Shown: positions 8,092-17,677, counted from the first letter of the stretch. The stretch is 64,000 bases of DNA from Leisingera thetidis (GCF_025857195.1 NZ_CP109788.1:291523-355522), one strand, 5' to 3'. Numbers and translations: made by a program. Notes: a model not told the origin generated them from the sequence alone.

Positions 8092-8294
8092 ATAGCCGAA
8101 GCGCCGCCGTTCGCTGGACAGCTCCTTCAGCCTCTCTCGCAACTCGGCGTCCGCAGGCCTGGTTGATCCACGCCGATGGACGCGCGGATCGATCCCGGCC
8201 AGGGCCCAGGCCCGCCGCTGGTTGTAGTTCTTCTCTGTCATGGCCCAGTCCACGGCTCTCCGCCTTGCACCGGGCCTCAAAAGGGTTCGCAGGC

Positions 8295-8623
8295 TCACTC
8301 GAACGCATGGCGTTCGCCTGCTGCCATTCCCAGCATCTCTTTCAGCGTTGCCACATCAAGCATGTGCTCGGCCAACATCTTCTTGAGCTTGGCGTTCTCG
8401 ACCTCCAGAGCCTTCAGCCTCTTGGCCTCGGACACTTCCATGCCGCCATACTTCGAACGCCTTTTGCAGAAAGTGCCATCGCCCCCTCTCGGGACATTGC
8501 TGCGCAATGCCCTGCCGGGCGGTGGATGCCGTGCTTCCGGCACAGTTCCTTCGCCCCCATTCCGGCCTGGTGCTCCTTCAGGATGCCAATGATCTGCTCT
8601 TCGCTGAAACGGCTTTTCCGCAT
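8295..8623 (-). pseudogene. IS3 orfA interrupted by a palindrome
   Basis: The start ATG at 8623 gives MRKSRFSEEQIIGIL then KELCRKHGI, the helix-turn-helix of IS3 orfA. The reading is then broken by 41-42 extra bases (8482-8522) and resumes in another frame as RRSKYGGMEVSEAKRLKALE and then LKKMLAEHMLDV, the leucine-zipper part. Without the insert, HGIS joins DATFYKWRSKYGG as in intact relatives. The insertion length is not a multiple of three, so the gene is inactivated. Confidence 0.8.
8482..8520. repeat. REP-like palindromic element, copy A
   Basis: CCCCTCTCGGGACATTGC-TGC-GCAATGCCC-TGCCGGGC, the reverse complement of copy B with one or two differences. The clean interruption of orfA between the HGI and DATFY-equivalent codons defines the insert to within a base or two. 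Confidence 0.8.
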
Positions 8624-8822
8624 CGTCTGTCTCCTCGCTTGGAGAACAGGCTAACTTCAAATCGCGGACTTTTCAGGGGAGCACGTCCGGTGGACTGCCA
8701 TTCCCCTGCCAGTTCGTTGAAATATTAAAACTTCGCGAGCGATATCCTGCGGGCACTCGACAGTCTGAAGCCAACAGGAGCATACTTCGGTCTTAACAGG
8801 AACCTGAAGGCTCAGAGCTCAC

Positions 8823-11525
8823 TTGCCAGGGCGAGTTCCAGAGCTGTCTTGGAAAGAAGAGCCGTTATGTTCAAGAGCAATCGACATGTTTGAGGTCCCC
8901 AGAGAGGATCTTCTCAAACCTTTTGCAAGGACCCCGGCCGCGAGCCTCATCACCATCGAGGCTCCGGCGGGCAGCGGCAAGACCACCCTTCTGCGTCAAC
9001 TCCGGGAGCAACTTTCGTGCCGGGGCCTGCGGCAGGTTCATGTCCAGCCCGGGGCCGACACCGACGAACCGGATTTGCTGCAGAATCTCCTGGATGCCAT
9101 CGGCGTCAGCGGACTGAGCGCAGAACTCGAGCTGCCGCATCGCGATGACGCATTCGAAACATTTACAGACCGTTTCGTTCAGGAACTAACCTCCCTTGCG
9201 GGGCACACCTTCGTGATTGTCGACGATTTTCACCGCTACAAGTCGGCATCTGCGATAAAACTCCTCACCACCCTTGCGCATCTGGAGCCACGGCCGCCGG
9301 TCACCATCGTTGTCGCATCGCGGGCTGCATGCGATATTCCGGTGTCGGCTCTGCGATTGCGAGGACGGCTCGTTGAACTTGATCAGCGCAGCCTGAAGTT
9401 TTCGGAACGCGAGGCAAATGCTCTTCGCGAAATGGCCGGCACCGGCCTCGACAAGGCCATCTGGACCGCGTTCTGGAAAAAAGTGGACGGATGGGCCGTC
9501 GCGCTGCAACTTGCCTTGATCCTCCTGCGGGAGCGCAAGATCGGCATCTCCGACCTGCTGAATTTTTCCGGAACGCAGCGGGAAATGGCGTCCTATCTGT
9601 CGCAATTGATCGTCGACGGCGCCTCGGAACAGGACCGGGCCCTCCTCTATACCGCAGCCGCCTTCGACAGTCTCCGGCCGGATGTCACCGGGGCCGTCCT
9701 GGGCCGCGCACGGGCCGACCGCTTGCACGATCTGATCGCAACCCTTGCGCTGCCAACCGAAATCGCCGGCAAGCAACCCGGAGAGATCCGTTTGCATGGC
9801 GTGGTGTCGGAGTTTCTGAAGGCGCGTGCGCAGAGCAAGCGGGTGGACATGCGCGCCCTGCAGGCAAACGCCGCCGCGTTCCTTGAATCCTCCGGCGAGT
9901 GGCGCAAGGCTATTCGCTACGGCCTGTCCACGGGCGATCTTGCCCTTGCCGCGGGCATCGCGGAACGGGGCGGCGGGTGGCGCTTGGTCTACAGGGGCGA
10001 AGAAGGCACGCCACGCCAGTTCCGGGACTTGGCGAAAATGCCCCGCGAACTCTATGGCAATTACCCTCGGACGGTGCTGGGCCTGTCTGTGTCAGCCGCA
10101 AAACGAGGCGAGATCGACCTGGCGCTCGACCTTCTGGAGAAGATTGCGGCAGTTGCGGACCCGGCGGACCTGGCTCTAGCAGCAGAGCTGAGGCTCATCA
10201 GCGCCTTGATGGATCTCTACAGTGATCGCCAGACATCGCCCGAGGCCATCGAGCAATTGGAAAAGGACATTTCCAAGGACACCGAGGTGGATGCCGTTCG
10301 GCTTGCCTTGACACAGAACCTTCTGTGTTTCTGTTCGCTGCAAGCTGCGAATTTCAAGGCAGCGATTCACTATGGACGGCTGTCGGTTGCTGCATTCCGT
10401 GACGCGCGGTCGGATTTCGGTGCGGCTCACCTGCCCTTGCACATCGGGCAGGCAGAATTTTTCGGGGGGCAGATGGACAACGCACGCGCCACGCTCCAGC
10501 AGCATTCCGAGCATTGCGTTGAAGAACTGGGAGCGACAGCGGATCTGACCCTGATGACCCAGGCCCTGCTGTCAGAGACCATCATCGAACAGGGCGCAAA
10601 TCCCCCGGACAGGGCATTCCTGCGCGAGGCGTTCATCCGGCTGGGAAAACGGGACAGCTGGTTTGATCCACTGGCCTCGCTTCTGGTTTCACAGATACGG
10701 CTGGCCCTTGCCGATGGCGACAGTACCGAGGCAGAGGTCATACTTTCCCAGGCCGAGGACATTGCTCATCGCCGGCATTACCACCGTTTGCTGGGCCTCG
10801 TCAGACAGCTGCGCATAGAGATCCTGCTCAAGAGCGGTCAAACCAAGGATGCGGAGCAACTGCTGGGTCTTGCCGCCGGCACCAAGGTGTCCAGTCCGGC
10901 CTATGATCCGGTAAATCTGCGCGGCAGTCCTTCGGAGGCCCTGCAGGCCCGGCTCCTGCTGGACAAAGGGGCCTTTGGCGAAGCGTTGCCGCTGCTGGAT
11001 GCACTGCTGGCAGACCCCGCCGCTGCCCGGAATGCACAGCGCAGCATTCGTCTGTCCTTGCAGAAAATACGGACCCTGGTGGCGATGGAAGATACCGGCA
11101 AGGCACGCGCTGACCTGGAGCGCCTGGCCTTGACCCACCGGGTTGACCTGTACCGGCTGCCTTTCGTTGAAGAGGGGCCGGTTCTGGCCCGGTTTATGTC
11201 AGAGCATATCGCAGGCCTTGATCCTCAGTCGCTGATCCACCGCCGGCTGGCGCCCCCGTCGGACCTGATTGCATGCCACTACCCCGGCGCCCGGGCGGCA
11301 CCATCGGAACTGGTTCATCTGACCGGCACGGAAGCTCAGGTGATCAGCTTGCTTGAAAAGGGCAAGACCAACAAGGAAATCGCGCGCGACCTGTCCGTCA
11401 CGGTCAACACCGTGAAGTTTCACCTGAGCAACATTTTCAGAAAGCTCGGCGTGAGCACCCGCACAGCGGCCATCACCACGTGCCGCGAACAAGGGTTGCT
11501 CTCTGCCGCATTCGGCCGATCATAA
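8823..11525 (+). CDS. MalT-like LuxR-family ATPase transcriptional regulator
   Basis: 900 codons from TTG 8823; ATG 8886 is an alternative start (879 residues), and neither has a strong ribosome binding site. Domain order: a STAND-type NTPase with Walker A APAGSGKTT (about 47-55) and Walker B-like FVIVDDFHRY (about 130), a long helical TPR-like middle, and a C-terminal LuxR/GerE helix-turn-helix of about 65 residues (LTGTEAQVISLLEKGKTNKE, then VNTVKFHLSNIFRKLGVSTR). MalT-like proteins bind an inducer through the TPR region and activate adjacent operons in an ATP-dependent way. It stands just upstream of, and parallel to, the hydantoinase-transporter operon, its likely target. Confidence 0.85.
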   Translation: MPGRVPELSWKEEPLCSRAIDMFEVPREDLLKPFARTPAASLITIEAPAGSGKTTLLRQLREQLSCRGLRQVHVQPGADTDEPDLLQNLLDAIGVSGLSAELELPHRDDAFETFTDRFVQELTSLAGHTFVIVDDFHRYKSASAIKLLTTLAHLEPRPPVTIVVASRAACDIPVSALRLRGRLVELDQRSLKFSEREANALREMAGTGLDKAIWTAFWKKVDGWAVALQLALILLRERKIGISDLLNFSGTQREMASYLSQLIVDGASEQDRALLYTAAAFDSLRPDVTGAVLGRARADRLHDLIATLALPTEIAGKQPGEIRLHGVVSEFLKARAQSKRVDMRALQANAAAFLESSGEWRKAIRYGLSTGDLALAAGIAERGGGWRLVYRGEEGTPRQFRDLAKMPRELYGNYPRTVLGLSVSAAKRGEIDLALDLLEKIAAVADPADLALAAELRLISALMDLYSDRQTSPEAIEQLEKDISKDTEVDAVRLALTQNLLCFCSLQAANFKAAIHYGRLSVAAFRDARSDFGAAHLPLHIGQAEFFGGQMDNARATLQQHSEHCVEELGATADLTLMTQALLSETIIEQGANPPDRAFLREAFIRLGKRDSWFDPLASLLVSQIRLALADGDSTEAEVILSQAEDIAHRRHYHRLLGLVRQLRIEILLKSGQTKDAEQLLGLAAGTKVSSPAYDPVNLRGSPSEALQARLLLDKGAFGEALPLLDALLADPAAARNAQRSIRLSLQKIRTLVAMEDTGKARADLERLALTHRVDLYRLPFVEEGPVLARFMSEHIAGLDPQSLIHRRLAPPSDLIACHYPGARAAPSELVHLTGTEAQVISLLEKGKTNKEIARDLSVTVNTVKFHLSNIFRKLGVSTRTAAITTCREQGLLSAAFGRS

Positions 11526-11554
11526 GTAAGCAAAATCAACAACTTGATGCGCCC

Positions 11555-11573
11555 CACCCACACGGGTAGGGTG
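11555..11573. promoter_or_regulatory. Candidate operator upstream of the hydantoinase operon
   Basis: CACCC and GGGTG arms separated by 9 bp, containing an inner ACCC-ACAC-GGGT. It lies in the 123-bp gap between the regulator and the hyuB start, about 75 bp before it. Its position suits an activator site, but the short arms make chance possible. Confidence 0.35.
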
Positions 11574-11648
11574 CCGCCTTTTCCCCGTCCTCTACGCTTT
11601 GAGCATGGTTAAGCCCGAATCAAGCAGGGGCTCTGACAACGGAAGGGG

Positions 11649-13343
11649 ATGCCTGTGAAACTGCAAACCAAAGACAAAGTCGATCCTGTCACACTGGAGA
11701 TCATCCAGGGCAAGCTCTTGTCTGTCGTCGACGAAATGGCCGTCGTCATGCAACGCACGAGTATGAGCCCGGTGATCTACGAGGTGCTGGATTTCGCGTG
11801 CGGCGTCTGCAACGAAAAGATGGAACTGGTCGCGCAGACCAACGGGATCACCCTGTTCACCGGAACGTTCAGCACTCAGCTCCGGTCGGTCGTCGAAACC
11901 TACAAGGACGACATGAAGCCAGGCGACATCTACGTAACCAACGATCCGTATCACGGCGGCACGCACGCCTGCGATTTCGCGATCATTCGCCCGATCTTTC
12001 AGGGAAGCCGGCTTGTTGCCTATGCCCTGAATGTCGCCCATTGGGTGGATGTCGGCGGCGCGGTACCCGGCAGCCTGCCGCCCGATGCCACCTCCTCCTT
12101 CCAGGAAGGCCTGCGCCTGTCGCGCATCCGGCTGGCCCGCGGCGATGTCATCAATGATGAGATCGTCCGCATCATCCGCGAAAACACGCGTCTGCCGGAC
12201 ATCGCAATGGGCGACCTGAATGCGCAGATCGCAACGGTCAGGATCGCAGAGACCCGGATCGGAGAAATGCTGGAACGCTACGGCGCCAATCTGCTGACTG
12301 CCAGCTTCGGCGCGATCATTGAAGGTTCGGCCCTGCGCAGCCGCGCCACGATCCGGCAACTGGCAGACGGTGTCTACCGTGCGGAAGATGTGATCGACGG
12401 CGATGGCGTGACCTCCGGCCCGATCCACGTGCAAGTCAGGATCACCATCGAGGGCGATCAGGTGGAGGTGGATTTCACCGGCTGCCCGCCTGCTGTGGCC
12501 GGACCCATCAACTGCGGCGCAGGTGCGCTGCAATCCGCCGTGAAGTCGGTGTTCAAGGCGATGGTCGCCCCGCAAGAGCCGTCAAACGAAGGCTGGTTCC
12601 AGCCACTTACGATCAAAGCTCCGAACGGCACGATATTCACTGCGGAGAAACCATCGCCCACCGGATGGTATTACGAAGGTTCCGTACAGGCATCCGAACT
12701 GGTCTGGAAGGCGCTTGCCAGCCATATGCCGGAACGCTTCTCGGCCGGGTCCTACTCATCGCTGTGCGTGATCTACCTGAGCGGCCGGAGCGCCACCGGC
12801 GAGGAATTCATCCATATCGAACCCACGCATGGCGGCTGGGGCGCCTCCGAAGATGAGGACGGTGCCAATGCGCTGATCTCGCTGACGGATGGCGACACCT
12901 ACAACTATTCCATCGAACTGCTTGAGGCGAAATTTCCGGTTCGGGTGCGGCGCTATGATTTCAACGTCGAGGGCGGCGTCGGCGGCGGGCGGTTCCGCGG
13001 CGGTTTCGGCGTTGTCAGGGATTATGAAATCCTGGCCGACAAGACCATGCTGACAGGCAGTTTCGGGCGAAGCGAAACGCCGCCCTGGGGCGCCGAAGGC
13101 GGCCGCGACGGGTCGGTCAACCGGTTTGAAGTCATTGAGGCCGGCACGGGAAAGGTCACATCCTACGGCAGACTGAGCGAACGCACGCTGATGAAAGGCG
13201 ACGTCGTACGCATCATCACCGGCGGCGGCGGCGGCTGGGGCGACCCGGCATTGCGAGCGCGCGACGCAATTGACCGGGACCTGCGAAACGAACTGATCAC
13301 CCTGGACGACGCGCGTTCAATCTATGGTTACGAGGGGCACTGA
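11649..13343 (+). CDS. hyuB: Hydantoinase B/oxoprolinase family, HyuB subunit
   Basis: 564 residues. The start, DPVTLEIIQGKLLSVVDEMA, is diagnostic of HyuB subunits, followed by NDPYHGGTHACDF (metal-binding and active region of the family) and near the end GGGGGWGDP. With HyuA it forms an ATP-dependent hydrolase of hydantoins, N-methylhydantoin, oxoproline or related cyclic amides; the exact substrate is not readable. GGAAGGGG precedes the ATG at 11649. hyuA starts 2 bp after its stop, as expected for subunits made together. The downstream amidohydrolase and polyamine-type transporter point to uptake and opening of a cyclic or acylated amine compound. Confidence 0.88.
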   Translation: MPVKLQTKDKVDPVTLEIIQGKLLSVVDEMAVVMQRTSMSPVIYEVLDFACGVCNEKMELVAQTNGITLFTGTFSTQLRSVVETYKDDMKPGDIYVTNDPYHGGTHACDFAIIRPIFQGSRLVAYALNVAHWVDVGGAVPGSLPPDATSSFQEGLRLSRIRLARGDVINDEIVRIIRENTRLPDIAMGDLNAQIATVRIAETRIGEMLERYGANLLTASFGAIIEGSALRSRATIRQLADGVYRAEDVIDGDGVTSGPIHVQVRITIEGDQVEVDFTGCPPAVAGPINCGAGALQSAVKSVFKAMVAPQEPSNEGWFQPLTIKAPNGTIFTAEKPSPTGWYYEGSVQASELVWKALASHMPERFSAGSYSSLCVIYLSGRSATGEEFIHIEPTHGGWGASEDEDGANALISLTDGDTYNYSIELLEAKFPVRVRRYDFNVEGGVGGGRFRGGFGVVRDYEILADKTMLTGSFGRSETPPWGAEGGRDGSVNRFEVIEAGTGKVTSYGRLSERTLMKGDVVRIITGGGGGWGDPALRARDAIDRDLRNELITLDDARSIYGYEGH

Positions 13344-13345
13344 AC

Positions 13346-15403
13346 ATGATCCGACTGGCAACTGATGTAGGTGGCACCTTTACCGATCTTCTCGGATACG
13401 ACGAGCAGACCGGACAGGTGTATTCCGCCAAAAGCCTGACCACGATAGATGACCAGTCCCGTGGGGTGGTCGATACGATCGACGCGGCCAGGACTTCGGA
13501 CGGGCTGGAGCCTGGACAGGTCGGCTTCTTCGTTCACGGAGGCACCACAGTGATCAACGCGATCACCGAGCGCAAGGGCGTCAGGACCGCGCTTGTCACG
13601 ACGCGGGGGATCCGGGATGTTCTGGAGATCGGGCGCGGCACCCGGCCGGACCTCTATAACCTGCGTTTCCACACGCCTGCACCCTACGTCGAACGCGCCT
13701 TGCGGTTCGAGATCGGCGAACGCATCGGCGCTGACGGCTCTGTGCTGGAACGGATCAATCAGGATGACATGGAACGCGTCGCCAAGGCGCTGCAAGCGGA
13801 AGGCGTCGAAGCGGTCGCGATCCTGTTTCTCAATTCCTATGCCAACCCGGAACACGAAGCCGCATGCGCCGCATATCTTTCGGACCGTCTGCCGGACACC
13901 ACGATCTGTTGCAGCCACGAGATTTCGAGCCTTTGGCGGGAATACGAGCGGTCGAACACCGTGGTGCTGAACGCCTATGTCAAACCGATCATCTCGCGGT
14001 ACTTCCAGAAGCTTGAAACCAAACTGATAGATGCCACCGTGCGCTGCGCCCATTACGCGATGTTGTCGAACGGCGGCGTGGCGTCGTTCCGGCAGGCGTC
14101 GGACGCGCCGCTGAACCTGGTGGAATCCGGCCCTTCTGGCGGTGTGGCCGGTGCTGTCCGGATCGGCGAGTTTCTGGGTGAACAGAATGTTCTCGCCTTC
14201 GATGTGGGCGGTACAACGGCCAAATGCTCGGTGATCGTGGACGGCAAGCCTCGGGTGTTTTCCGAATACAAGATGGAGTGGAGCCGGCAGTCGCCCGGAT
14301 ACCCGGTCCAGGTTCCGGTCGTGGATATTGTCGAGATCGGCTCCGGTGGCGGATCGATTGCGCGGGTCGATGAATTCGGGGCCCTGACGGTCGGCCCGGA
14401 AAGCGCCGGTTCCAAACCCGGTCCGGTCTGCTACGGCTTCGGCGGAACGGAACCCACGGTCACGGACGCAAAGCTTCTGACCGGGGTGATCAACCCGGAC
14501 ACCTTCGCCGGCGGCAAGATCAGGCTCGATGTCGAAGCGGCCCGGGAGGCCATGTCCGGATTGGGCGAACGCCTGGGGCTGGACGTCGAAAACACCGCGC
14601 AGGCGATCCTTGATCTGGCCGAAGCGAACATGATCAACGCCCTGAAACTGGTGACCATCCAGCGGGGTTACGATCCGCGCGACTTCACGCTGGTGGTCAC
14701 TGGCGGCGGCGGGCCCCTGTTCGCCGCCAGCCTGGGACGCGAACTGAATGCGAAACGGGTTGTCATCCCCCCCCATGCGGGTATCTTTTCAGCCTGGGGG
14801 ATGCTGGCGGCAAAGCCGCGCGTCGACATGCGCAAAACCTGGTTCCGGGAACTCGGGGCGGAGGCCATCGCGCCGCTGGAGCGGGAGTTGAACACGCTGC
14901 GCCAGTCCGCAACCGGCTATTTCGGACAGGACACGGATGAGGCCCTGACCTTCGTTGTGGCGCTCCAGCTGCGCTACCGGGGGCAGGAACATTCGGTCAC
15001 GACCCACATCGGCACCGAGCTCGATCCGGCGTCCATCGCTGACCATTTCCACGCCGCGCACAAGACGGCCTATTCCTTCGATCTCGTCGGGACCGCCATC
15101 GAGATCACCGGCATCCATCTGGTTGCAGAACTTCAGAGCCCAGTGATTTCCTGCCCGGTGGTGAATGGCGACGGCTTAACGAAGGAAACTGCACAAACCG
15201 GGCTGCGCAAGGTTTTCGAGGGTGCCGAACAGGGGTGGGCAGACTGCAACGTCTTCCATCGTGAGAAGATGCCGCCGGGGCTCGAAATCGCAGGACCTGC
15301 GCTGATTGAAGAGCCAACCACGACAACCCTGGTTTTGACGGGCCAAACGGTGCAGCGCAATGAACACGGGCTTCTGATTGTCACTGAGAAAGGCGACACA
15401 TAA
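13346..15403 (+). CDS. hyuA: Hydantoinase A/oxoprolinase family, HyuA subunit
   Basis: 685 residues of the actin-like ATPase family. The first phosphate-binding motif is TDVGGTFTDLLGYDE at the N-terminus, VHGGTTVINAITERKG follows (about 57-72), and AFDVGGTTAKCSVI begins the second nucleotide lobe (about 288). VVTGGGGPLFAASL lies at the usual place for the adenosine-binding strand. It provides ATP-dependent activation in the HyuAB reaction. The stop TAATG overlaps the start of the transporter ATPase, so the catalytic and transport genes are one transcription unit. Acetone carboxylase beta subunits share this fold, but no gamma-subunit gene is present. Confidence 0.88.
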   Translation: MIRLATDVGGTFTDLLGYDEQTGQVYSAKSLTTIDDQSRGVVDTIDAARTSDGLEPGQVGFFVHGGTTVINAITERKGVRTALVTTRGIRDVLEIGRGTRPDLYNLRFHTPAPYVERALRFEIGERIGADGSVLERINQDDMERVAKALQAEGVEAVAILFLNSYANPEHEAACAAYLSDRLPDTTICCSHEISSLWREYERSNTVVLNAYVKPIISRYFQKLETKLIDATVRCAHYAMLSNGGVASFRQASDAPLNLVESGPSGGVAGAVRIGEFLGEQNVLAFDVGGTTAKCSVIVDGKPRVFSEYKMEWSRQSPGYPVQVPVVDIVEIGSGGGSIARVDEFGALTVGPESAGSKPGPVCYGFGGTEPTVTDAKLLTGVINPDTFAGGKIRLDVEAAREAMSGLGERLGLDVENTAQAILDLAEANMINALKLVTIQRGYDPRDFTLVVTGGGGPLFAASLGRELNAKRVVIPPHAGIFSAWGMLAAKPRVDMRKTWFRELGAEAIAPLERELNTLRQSATGYFGQDTDEALTFVVALQLRYRGQEHSVTTHIGTELDPASIADHFHAAHKTAYSFDLVGTAIEITGIHLVAELQSPVISCPVVNGDGLTKETAQTGLRKVFEGAEQGWADCNVFHREKMPPGLEIAGPALIEEPTTTTLVLTGQTVQRNEHGLLIVTEKGDT

Positions 15404-16458
15404 TGGCTATTTCGATTGGTATAGACAAGGTGAGCCGCCGCTTCGGAGACGTCGTCGCTGTCGACAATCTCCGGCTCGAGATCAAGGCGGGCGAGTTCTT
15501 TACCCTGCTGGGGTCGTCCGGGTCGGGCAAAAGCACCCTTCTGAAGATGATCGCGGGCTTCGATCAGCCCACAAACGGCCGGATCCTTTTCGATGGCGCG
15601 GATGTCACGCGGATGCCGGCCAACCGGCGCCCCTGCAACACCGTGTTCCAGGACCTTGCCCTTTTTCCGCACATGTCCGTTGCGCAGAACGTCGGCTACG
15701 GCCTGCGGGTCCGCCGCGAGGCCAAGCCGGTGCGGACCGGCAAGGTGCGCAATGCCCTGCAGCTGGTCGATCTCGACGGTTATCAGGACCGTGACATCAT
15801 GGCCCTGTCTGGCGGTCAGCGGCAGCGCGTCGCGCTGGCACGGTCCCTGGTTATGGAACCCGGCATCCTGTTGCTGGACGAACCGCTCACCGGTCTGGAT
15901 GAGCGTCTTCGCCAGCAGATGCGCGATGAATTCGGACGTCTGCACCAGAAGACCGCCGCGACCTTCGTGCTGGTGACACACAACCAGGACGAAGCCCTGA
16001 GCCTGTCGGACCGGATGGCGATCATGCATCACGGCAGGCTGGTCCAGGTCGGAACCCCCGACGAAATCCTGCACCGGCCGACAAATGAGTTCGTGGCACG
16101 GTTCGTCGGGCTGGAATCCATCGTCGTCCCCGACCGTGTCGAAAAGCACGGCGCCGGTCTTGCCGTGCTGATCAACGGGAGCCGCTCGGAGATCCCCGCC
16201 TACCAAGGTGATGTTCTTCCCAGCAAGATCGCGATCCGATCCGACCGGTTGAGCCTGGAGGCCGGCGAACAGGGCATCCCGGCGACATTGATCGAGCGTC
16301 ATTTTCGCGGGCGGTACTACGAATGCACCTTGGCGATGAGAGACAACACCAGACTAACCGCGGAAATCTCGGTCGACGCGATGCCGGACGGCATGGACAC
16401 AGGCAAGGCCACCACTCTGGGACTTCAGGCCGGGGCCTTGGTTCCGGTGATGAACTGA
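15403..16458 (+). CDS. ABC transporter ATP-binding protein, spermidine/putrescine (PotA) type
   Basis: 351 residues. Walker A GSSGSGKSTL (about 37-46), signature LSGGQRQRVALAR, Walker B LLLDEPLTGLD and H-loop VTHNQDEAL are all present, followed by a C-terminal TOBE-like domain (from about 240). This architecture is that of PotA/FbpC importers. The ATG overlaps the hyuA stop. Its partners are the following binding protein and two permeases. The substrate is probably the compound attacked by HyuAB or the amidohydrolase rather than a polyamine, which is inference from context. Confidence 0.9.
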   Translation: MAISIGIDKVSRRFGDVVAVDNLRLEIKAGEFFTLLGSSGSGKSTLLKMIAGFDQPTNGRILFDGADVTRMPANRRPCNTVFQDLALFPHMSVAQNVGYGLRVRREAKPVRTGKVRNALQLVDLDGYQDRDIMALSGGQRQRVALARSLVMEPGILLLDEPLTGLDERLRQQMRDEFGRLHQKTAATFVLVTHNQDEALSLSDRMAIMHHGRLVQVGTPDEILHRPTNEFVARFVGLESIVVPDRVEKHGAGLAVLINGSRSEIPAYQGDVLPSKIAIRSDRLSLEAGEQGIPATLIERHFRGRYYECTLAMRDNTRLTAEISVDAMPDGMDTGKATTLGLQAGALVPVMN

Positions 16459-16480
16459 CCTGCAACACGGGAGATAACAA

Positions 16481-17641
16481 ATGAACAGACTTCAAAGCCA
16501 TTTGCACGGCAGCCTCGGCCGCAGACAGATGCTCAAACTGACGGCAAGCGGTATCGCCGGCCTCGCGGCATCTTCCGTCCTGCCGGCCGCGGCAGCGGAG
16601 GCTGGCGGGAACGTTGCCTTCTGGGGCACCGGAACGCTCGATATCGGCAATGACTGGCAGCGCGCGATGGAAAGCGCGGGCCTCGACATTTCGTTCTCGG
16701 ACAACGGAAACGATCCTGGCCCGATTGTCGCACGGCTGGTCGCGGGCAATGCAAATGCCATCTACGATGTCAGCGGCGTTCAGGGCGGCGCCGAAAAGGA
16801 ACTGGCGACGCAGGGCGCCGTAGTGCCCTGGGACACCGGCAAGATCGCGAACTGGGACAAGGTCTGGTCCTGGGCCAAGGACATTCCGTTTCTCACCGTC
16901 GATGGCAATCAGATCGGGCTGCCCTGCGTAGTGAACGCCGACTCGATCATCTACCGCAAGGACAAGCTGGGCGTCGTCGACAGTTACGGCGTGATCTTCG
17001 ACCCCAAGCTCAAGGGACGGGTCGCGATGGAAGATGCCTGGATCAATTCGGCAATCTTCACCGCCATGTACCTCAAGGAATCCGAAAACGCGCCGATCGT
17101 CGAGCCTGGAAACCTGACCGAGGACGAGCTTGGCCTGGTCATGGAGTTCCTGATCAAACACAAGCGCGACGGCCAGTTCCGCACGTTCTGGAGCGGCTGG
17201 GAACAGGGTGTGCAACTGGTCGCCGACGAAGAGGTCGACGCGATGACCGGCTGGGAGCCGATCGTGCTCGAAGGCCAGAAACGCGGCCTTGACGTGGCCT
17301 ATGCCGCCCCGGTCGAGGGGTATGAAGGCTGGGGCAACAACCTGCTTTTGCACCGCGGTGCGGTGGAGCGCGGGCTGGGCGACGCAGCCCATGAATTCGC
17401 AAACTGGATTTACTCCGGCTTCTACGGCGCCAACCTGTCGCAATCGCGCGGCTACGTCGTGCCAAGCGACAACAATGTCGCCTACGCCGAGGCCAACCCA
17501 GGCGAGTTCGACCCGGCCGCGGTCAGGAAGACCGTGGACCACGTCCGCAACAAGTTTTCAGGCAAGGTCTATTGGCAGAACACGCGGCCGGACAACTTCC
17601 AGCTGTACGAAGAGTGGTGGCAGAAGCTGCGCAACAGCTGA
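16481..17641 (+). CDS. Extracellular solute-binding protein, PotD/AfuA type, Tat-exported
   Basis: 386 residues. The N-terminus carries a twin-arginine pattern (SLGRRQMLKLTASGIAG) and a cleavage region ending LPAAAAEA, so the protein is probably exported folded to the periplasm. The mature part has the two-lobed fold of polyamine/ferric-type binding proteins, with segments such as VARLVAGNANAIYDV and AMTGWEPIVLEGQKRG. A GGGAGATAACAA ribosome binding site precedes the ATG. It is the substrate receptor for the flanking ABC subunits. A hairpin follows the gene, consistent with higher expression of the binding protein than of the permeases. Confidence 0.88.
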   Translation: MNRLQSHLHGSLGRRQMLKLTASGIAGLAASSVLPAAAAEAGGNVAFWGTGTLDIGNDWQRAMESAGLDISFSDNGNDPGPIVARLVAGNANAIYDVSGVQGGAEKELATQGAVVPWDTGKIANWDKVWSWAKDIPFLTVDGNQIGLPCVVNADSIIYRKDKLGVVDSYGVIFDPKLKGRVAMEDAWINSAIFTAMYLKESENAPIVEPGNLTEDELGLVMEFLIKHKRDGQFRTFWSGWEQGVQLVADEEVDAMTGWEPIVLEGQKRGLDVAYAAPVEGYEGWGNNLLLHRGAVERGLGDAAHEFANWIYSGFYGANLSQSRGYVVPSDNNVAYAEANPGEFDPAAVRKTVDHVRNKFSGKVYWQNTRPDNFQLYEEWWQKLRNS

Positions 17642-17647
17642 GCCATC

Positions 17648-17677
17648 ACCACCGCGCCGCTGTCGCTGCGGCGTGGT
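17648..17677 (+). promoter_or_regulatory. Intercistronic hairpin after the binding-protein gene
   Basis: ACCACCGCGCCGC pairs with GCGGCGTGGT around a TGTCGCT loop, with one bulge. No T run follows, so a role in mRNA stabilisation or partial attenuation between receptor and permease genes is more likely than full termination. Confidence 0.5.

Larger units (their letters stand above)
7235..8298 (-). pseudogene. IS3 orfB (DDE integrase) broken by three insertions
   Basis: Pieces in different frames reconstruct an IS3 orfB. They are NYNQRRAWALAGIDPR and LRERLKELSSERRRFGY; then WSLDFVSD; then [16 protein letters not shown] (second catalytic Asp region), [20 protein letters not shown], and [19 protein letters not shown] with the catalytic Glu, ending TLNRAN. 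Breaks fall exactly at the palindromes 8051-8091 (after FGY), 7734-7770 (after FVSD) and 7538-7562 (in the MVVSDNGTE segment). The gene cannot make an active transposase. In intact relatives orfA and orfB are joined by -1 frameshifting. Confidence 0.8.
7207..8687 (-). mobile_element. IS3-family (IS51-like) insertion sequence, decayed
   Basis: Imperfect terminal inverted repeats are visible: GACGTGCTCCCC then AGTCCGCG at 7207-7230, and the inverse CGCGGACTTTTCAGGGGAGC reaching 8687. They enclose orfA and orfB on the minus strand. Length is about 1.48 kb, some 150 bp longer than the intact element should be, because at least four palindromic pieces have been inserted into the transposase frames. 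No clear target-site duplication flanks it (CAT versus CGG), suggesting later rearrangement. Confidence 0.8.
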
